DNA from: Macrophomina tecta
Lineage: Eukaryota > Ascomycota > Dothideomycetes > Botryosphaeriales > Botryosphaeriaceae
Direction: 5' to 3'
DNA length: 64,000 nucleotides
Assembly: GCA_024180945.1 (NCBI GenBank)
Contig: JAKSGN010000041.1
Coordinates: forward strand, 2,294,001-2,358,000
The position numbers and the translations under genes are program-made. Positions 62,623 to 64,000 of this stretch are shown here, in pieces (position 1 is the stretch's first letter; every line of letters starts with the position of its first letter). Below the pieces are notes generated by a model. That model did no database searches and was not told where the DNA came from. It was given only the letters and a program-made list of their open reading frames with translations.

Positions 62623-63444
62623 CCCATGTAATAAGAGGGTGCGGGATATGGGTTCGAGCATTTGGAAGAGTCCCGTGGGCGCGCTACAGCAACCGGATGA
62701 AGCGTGTTGCATTCTTACTTTGTACTCGTACGTCTATTTAGGCGTAACACCGAGTGCTAAAATTGGGAGAGAGTGGATTTCTAAAGCAATAAATAGAAAA
62801 GCTTTTAGCATTGCGCCGGGGTCGTGACCAATTTCCTTTATTATTTTTTTTTTTTTTTTGGGTTACGGGCGGCAGATGTCGTGATTCGTCTGATGCACGT
62901 CATCCCACGGATACGGGCGTTCCAGAGTTTCGTGTTATGCAGGGCAACTCGCGAAGGAGCCCACAGATGATTGCCGTTCGAGTGCTCACGATCAGCAACA
63001 GGTCGCGTGTTTCTCGGAGCACGAAAATGGTGCGCTAGCGGCCTGCGTGCGTGACGGGGCTCCGGCTGCCTGGAGTCTTCGTCGTAGCCCCCTTGCATGT
63101 TTTACTTTCCGTGTTTTACTCTCAGGCAGCAGGTGTTTCCGCGCAATTTAGGCTGAGCATTTGCCTTTCCCCGAGAGTGTTTGGGTTGTGTTCGGGGGAG
63201 GGTAAATGCACCGGGGGGGCTAGAAGAAGGCCACCGGCCGAGCAACCAGCGAGGCAAGAAACGCTCACGGTCGTAACGCCACCTCTGCTTCCAGCGATTT
63301 GAATGCAAATGAGCATGATAAAGATATCCAAACCCCGCCTGCGAGCTCGTCACAAGGCCATTGACGTCGCCAAGGCCCAAAAACAGGCAAGGGCAGGAAA
63401 TATTCACGACGTATACATCGCGCGCCACTGTGTCTTCTTGATTC
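62623..63444. other. Intergenic, downstream of permease
   Basis: 822 bp with a T run near 62847 and no gene recognised. Confidence 0.55.
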
Positions 63445-63550
63445 GCCGTAGTGGCCGAGTGGTTAAGGCGGCAGATTTAAGTAGACTTCCAACCAAGTCT
63501 TTTAAACTCTGCTACAGTAATGTGCATGCGTTCGAACCGCATCTACGGCA
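63445..63550 (+). tRNA. tRNA-Leu(UAA) with 25-nt intron
   Basis: Acceptor stem GCCGTAG pairs with CTACGGC, discriminator A at 63550. D-arm GGCCGAGTGGTTAAGGC, anticodon stem GCAGA/TCTGC (63471-63475 and 63508-63512), anticodon TAA at 63478-63480, T-arm ATGCG TTCGAAC CGCAT, and the long variable arm expected of leucine tRNAs. The intron, 63482-63506, follows position 37 (G) and contains sequence able to pair with the anticodon region. Confidence 0.93.
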
Positions 63551-63555
63551 ACATC

Positions 63556-63560
63556 TTTTT
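63556..63560 (+). terminator. RNA polymerase III terminator (T5)
   Basis: Five T residues begin six bases after the end of tRNA-Leu. Confidence 0.7.
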
Positions 63561-64000
63561 GCGCTTTTGCCGCCGGTGTCTGGCGAGGAGCGGTCTTTGT
63601 GAGGCGCGGGGAGGTATATGACGACATAACCTTTTGCGGTGCTGGGCTCCGTGGCCGCGGATCCAAGAGCAAGCAACCACAGCACACACACCCCTCAGGA
63701 TCCAAGGGGCAGCAGGAGCAACTGCCCAACGACGCGGCCAGCACTGGTCTTGCCAGGTCTCGGCGAAGCGCAGCGCTCGGGCGCGCTCCTCGCGAGGAAG
63801 AGCGGCAGCAACGACAGGGCTTCTCGCGCACAGAAAGGGCCCATGGCCACGGGAGCGGGACCGGCGCTGGGGCGGCAGGAGGCGCAGCTCCGTCCCAGAG
63901 CACCCTCTCACAAAAAACATCTTCGAACGTCTTCGGGGCAGCGCAGCACGCGTTCCGGACGGTACGGATTGCTTCGCGCGTGGCCCGCGCCCGCCCTCCC
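63561..64000. other. GC-rich end of window
   Basis: 440 bp with chance frames in both directions and no recognisable domain; a gene could begin beyond the window. Confidence 0.5.

Overview
The window is nuclear DNA of a filamentous ascomycete (Pezizomycotina). The evidence is short GT-AG introns (mostly 50-85 bp, several with CTAAC-type branch points), intron-containing nuclear tRNA genes, and a typical gene set: CYP504 P450, homogentisate dioxygenase, SAT4/rhodopsin-type membrane protein, NACHT-ankyrin NLR, vanillyl-alcohol oxidase, LYC1-type lysine acetyltransferase and a Cu-only surface SOD. A dothideomycete is my guess, held weakly. Exon structures were assembled by eye from splice signals, reading phase and family conservation; all coding totals are multiples of three.

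Layout. 0-7 kb: 3' end of a REV7/MAD2L2 gene, an RNF216-like RBR ubiquitin ligase (-), and a LYC1-like acetyltransferase (+). 7-13 kb: an MFS sugar transporter (-) with a 14-nt micro-exon, a long gene-poor stretch, then a GPI-anchored Cu-only superoxide dismutase (+). 14.6-21.3 kb: a catabolic cluster of a CYP504 hydroxylase (-), fumarylacetoacetase (-) and homogentisate dioxygenase (+). Together these cover entry and two core steps from phenylacetate/tyrosine through homogentisate to fumarate and acetoacetate; the isomerase maiA is not here. 23.3-28.5 kb: one intronless 1732-residue NACHT-ankyrin protein with a disordered N-terminus and a block of 29-residue tandem repeats. 29-37.5 kb: RNA-processing and housekeeping genes: TEX1/THO3 (-), a FAM192A/Fyv6-domain protein (-), an aldo-keto reductase (+), a GST-fold gene (-) with an apparent one-base frameshift, and the tRNA ligase TRL1 (+). 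37.5-42 kb: gene-poor, holding an intron-containing tRNA-Gly(GCC) and a 420-bp Tc1/mariner-like deletion derivative with a decayed transposase fragment.

42-64 kb: a PHO89-type phosphate symporter (-), a secreted sulfatase (-), a SAT4-family heptahelical protein (-), vanillyl-alcohol oxidase (+), an anoctamin/Ist2-like protein (-), a small putative mitochondrial protein (-), the CEF1/Cdc5 splicing factor (+), a nine-exon amino-acid permease (+) and an intron-containing tRNA-Leu(UAA).

Most promising for follow-up: the NLR-like protein and its two kinds of N-terminal repeat, the CYP504-fahA-hmgA cluster, the RIP-marked mini-transposon, the SUMO-interacting-type motif in the RBR ligase, and the frameshifted GST-fold gene.
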